From: Mycolicibacterium flavescens
Lineage (GTDB): Bacteria; Actinomycetota; Actinomycetes; Mycobacteriales; Mycobacteriaceae
Direction: 5' to 3'
Assembly: GCF_001722335.1 (NCBI RefSeq)
Contig: NZ_MIHA01000014.1
Span: forward strand, 62,001 to 126,000
DNA: 64,000 nucleotides
The notes beneath the pieces were generated by a model that saw only the letters and a program-made list of their open reading frames with translations, had not been told where the DNA came from and made no database searches. Positions 62,673 to 64,000 of this stretch are shown here, piece by piece. Each line of letters starts with the position of its first letter. The stretch's first letter is position 1. The position numbers and the translations under genes are program-made.

Positions 62673-64000
62673 TCACCAGGTGTCGACGAATCGTCGACCG
62701 ACCCGCTGCGGTGCCCGCGCGCACGCGGCGGCCAGCGTGTTGACGATGACGTCCCTGGTCTCGGCCGGGTCGATCACGTCGTCGATCTCGAACAGCGCGG
62801 CGGCGTTGAGCGCCTTGGCATTCTCCTGCGCGGCCGCGGTGGCTTCCCGCACCCGCTGCTCGCGTTCATCGGCGTCGGCGATCGCCTCGAGTTCCTTGCG
62901 CAGACCCAACCGCACCGCACCTTCGAGCCCCATCGGCCCCAGATGCGCACCCGCCCACGCCACCGTGAGCACGGGTTCGTGCATGCTGCCGCCGACCATC
63001 GCCTGCGCGCCCAGCCCGTAGCCGCGGCGCAGTATCACCGCGACCAGCGGAACGTCCAGCGAAGCGCCGGCGACCAGCATCCGCGACGCCCGGCGCACCA
63101 GCGCCTCCGACTCGGCGGCGGGGCCGACCATGTAGCCCGGGCAGTCCACCAGCGAGACCACGGGAAGGCCGAACGCATCGCACAACTGCAGGAACCGGGC
63201 CGCCTTGTCGGCCGCGCGGGCGGTGATCGCCCCGGCCATCACCATCGTGTTGTTGGCGATGACCCCGACCGCACGGCCGTCGATGCGGGCCAGCGCGGTC
63301 ACCATCTCCGGCGCGAACCGCGGCCGCAGCATCGTCACCGAACCGGCGTCGGCGAGCGTCTCGATGATCGGCTGCACCTGATATGCGCGACGGGCCCGCT
63401 CGGGAACCATTGTGCGCAAAGGCTTCTGGTCGGATACCGGGCCGGGAGCCGTCGCCCCCTGGAAGTAGCCGAGCAGACGTTTGGTGACGGCGACGGCTTC
63501 GGCCTCGTCGGCCACCACGACGTCGACGACACCGTTGGGTTCCTGCACGCCGATCGGGCCCACCTCGTCGGGCGGCACGTCGCCGAGGCCGCCGCCGGCG
63601 ATCATCGCCGGTCCGCCCATCCCGATCGAGGTGTTCTCGGTGGCGACGATCAGGTCGGCACACCCGGCGATCACCGCGTTGCCCGCGAAGCACCGGCCGT
63701 GGACCACGGCGATCCGCGGCACCACTCCGGACAGCGCGGCCCACAGCTTGAACGCCCGTGTCTGAAGCGACGAGACCGCCGGATAGTCGGTGTCGCCGGG
63801 CCGCCCGCCGCCGCCCTCAGCGAAAAACACTGTGGGCAAACGCATCCGCTCGATCAGCTCGAACAGCCGGTCCTTCTTGCGGTGTCCCAGCGCGCCCTGC
63901 GTGCCGGCCAACACGGTGTAGTCGTACGACAGCACCGCGCATGTGCTGGCGGCTTCGCCGAACAGGTCGCCGTTGATGCGGCCGGTGCCCCCGATCAGGC
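62673..64000 (-). CDS. Acyl-CoA carboxylase carboxyltransferase subunit (partial, start outside)
   Basis: A carboxyltransferase (crotonase-fold, AccD/PccB type) of at least 442 residues in the window; the frame is open to position 64000, so the start is missing. LIGGTGRINGDLFGEAAST and GALGHRKKDRLFELIERMRLPTVFFAEGGGGRPGD are in the N-terminal half; VVHGRCFAGNAVIAGCADLIVATENTSIGMGGPAMI and LVDCPGYMVGPAAESEALVRRASRMLVAGA with RRGYGLGAQAMVGGSMHEP in the two CoA/carboxybiotin sites. It transfers CO2 from biotin to an acyl-CoA; no biotin subunit is visible here. Confidence 0.88.
   Translation of the reverse strand, partial: LIGGTGRINGDLFGEAASTCAVLSYDYTVLAGTQGALGHRKKDRLFELIERMRLPTVFFAEGGGGRPGDTDYPAVSSLQTRAFKLWAALSGVVPRIAVVHGRCFAGNAVIAGCADLIVATENTSIGMGGPAMIAGGGLGDVPPDEVGPIGVQEPNGVVDVVVADEAEAVAVTKRLLGYFQGATAPGPVSDQKPLRTMVPERARRAYQVQPIIETLADAGSVTMLRPRFAPEMVTALARIDGRAVGVIANNTMVMAGAITARAADKAARFLQLCDAFGLPVVSLVDCPGYMVGPAAESEALVRRASRMLVAGASLDVPLVAVILRRGYGLGAQAMVGGSMHEPVLTVAWAGAHLGPMGLEGAVRLGLRKELEAIADADEREQRVREATAAAQENAKALNAAALFEIDDVIDPAETRDVIVNTLAAACARAPQRVGRRFVDTW

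Overview
The window is high-GC actinobacterial chromosome from a mycobacterium. The evidence is a complete mce1-type operon, a yrbE pair, PE/PPE genes, an ESX-1 secretion locus with esxA/esxB, WhiB6, several FadE genes and a PtpB-type phosphatase. As I remember the reference genomes, mce1, ptpB and ESX-1 also lie fairly close together near the origin in rapid growers such as M. smegmatis, whereas in M. tuberculosis ESX-1 sits at the other end of the numbering. A rapid-growing Mycolicibacterium is therefore the likeliest host. This is inference; there is no rRNA or other species marker here.

Layout. (1) 1-10.2 kb, minus strand: mce1 lipid-import operon fadD5-yrbE1A-yrbE1B-mce1A-B-C-D-E-(F, cut by the window edge), with the divergent GntR regulator mce1R at 10.3-11.0 kb and a 16-bp perfect palindrome between them. 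(2) 11-15.7 kb: START-like protein, hotdog thioesterase, zinc alcohol dehydrogenase, long-form acyl-CoA dehydrogenase and TetR, much as in M. tuberculosis Rv0158-Rv0166. A 44-codon fragment of an ADP-ribosylglycohydrolase lies in this stretch. (3) 15.8-19.3 kb: a 36-residue small protein, a DUF2231 membrane protein and a sulfonate/taurine-type ABC importer with a structured leader. (4) 19.3-23.9 kb: a frameshifted DUF3159 gene, proton-translocating transhydrogenase pntAa-pntAb-pntB and a DUF4436 membrane protein. (5) 23.9-37.9 kb: lipid and redox metabolism (FadE, FadE2, LLM oxidoreductase, quinone reductase, SDR, ALDH, methyltransferase), a NarL-type two-component system, phosphatase PtpB and two TetR regulators. 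Much of this matches the Rv0144-Rv0158 order. (6) 37.9-45.1 kb: FUSC transporter, pirin, a small SOS-box island with a DUF222/13E12 remnant, a C39-like protein, FadE and a double DUF427 protein. (7) 45.1-59.1 kb, minus strand: ESX-1 core espG1-espH-eccA1-eccB1-eccCa1-eccCb1-pe35-ppe68-esxB-esxA-espI-eccD1. (8) 59.7-64 kb: EspI-like ATPase, a two-HTH DNA-binding protein, whiB6 and a carboxyltransferase cut by the window end.

How it works together: the mce1 products should form a periplasm-spanning lipid importer driven from the cytoplasm, with FadD5 activating the imported acids and Mce1R repressing the operon. The FadE, SDR, ALDH and thioesterase genes around it fit lipid turnover. The ESX-1 genes encode the membrane ATPase/channel parts, the chaperones (EspG1, EccA1) and substrates. 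The genes that normally finish the locus (espB, eccE1, mycP1) and those that start it (espE, espF) are absent from their usual places.

Most notable for follow-up: the trimmed ESX-1 locus with an EsxB lacking the WXG tryptophan; a whiB6 promoter that may re-date the start of that gene; two LexA-type boxes around a tiny 13E12 remnant; tandem 20-bp-phased repeats upstream of pe35; a cysteine-codon leader upstream of the sulfonate importer; and the ADP-ribosylglycohydrolase and DUF3159 decay products. No CRISPR, tRNA, rRNA, insertion sequence or prophage was found.
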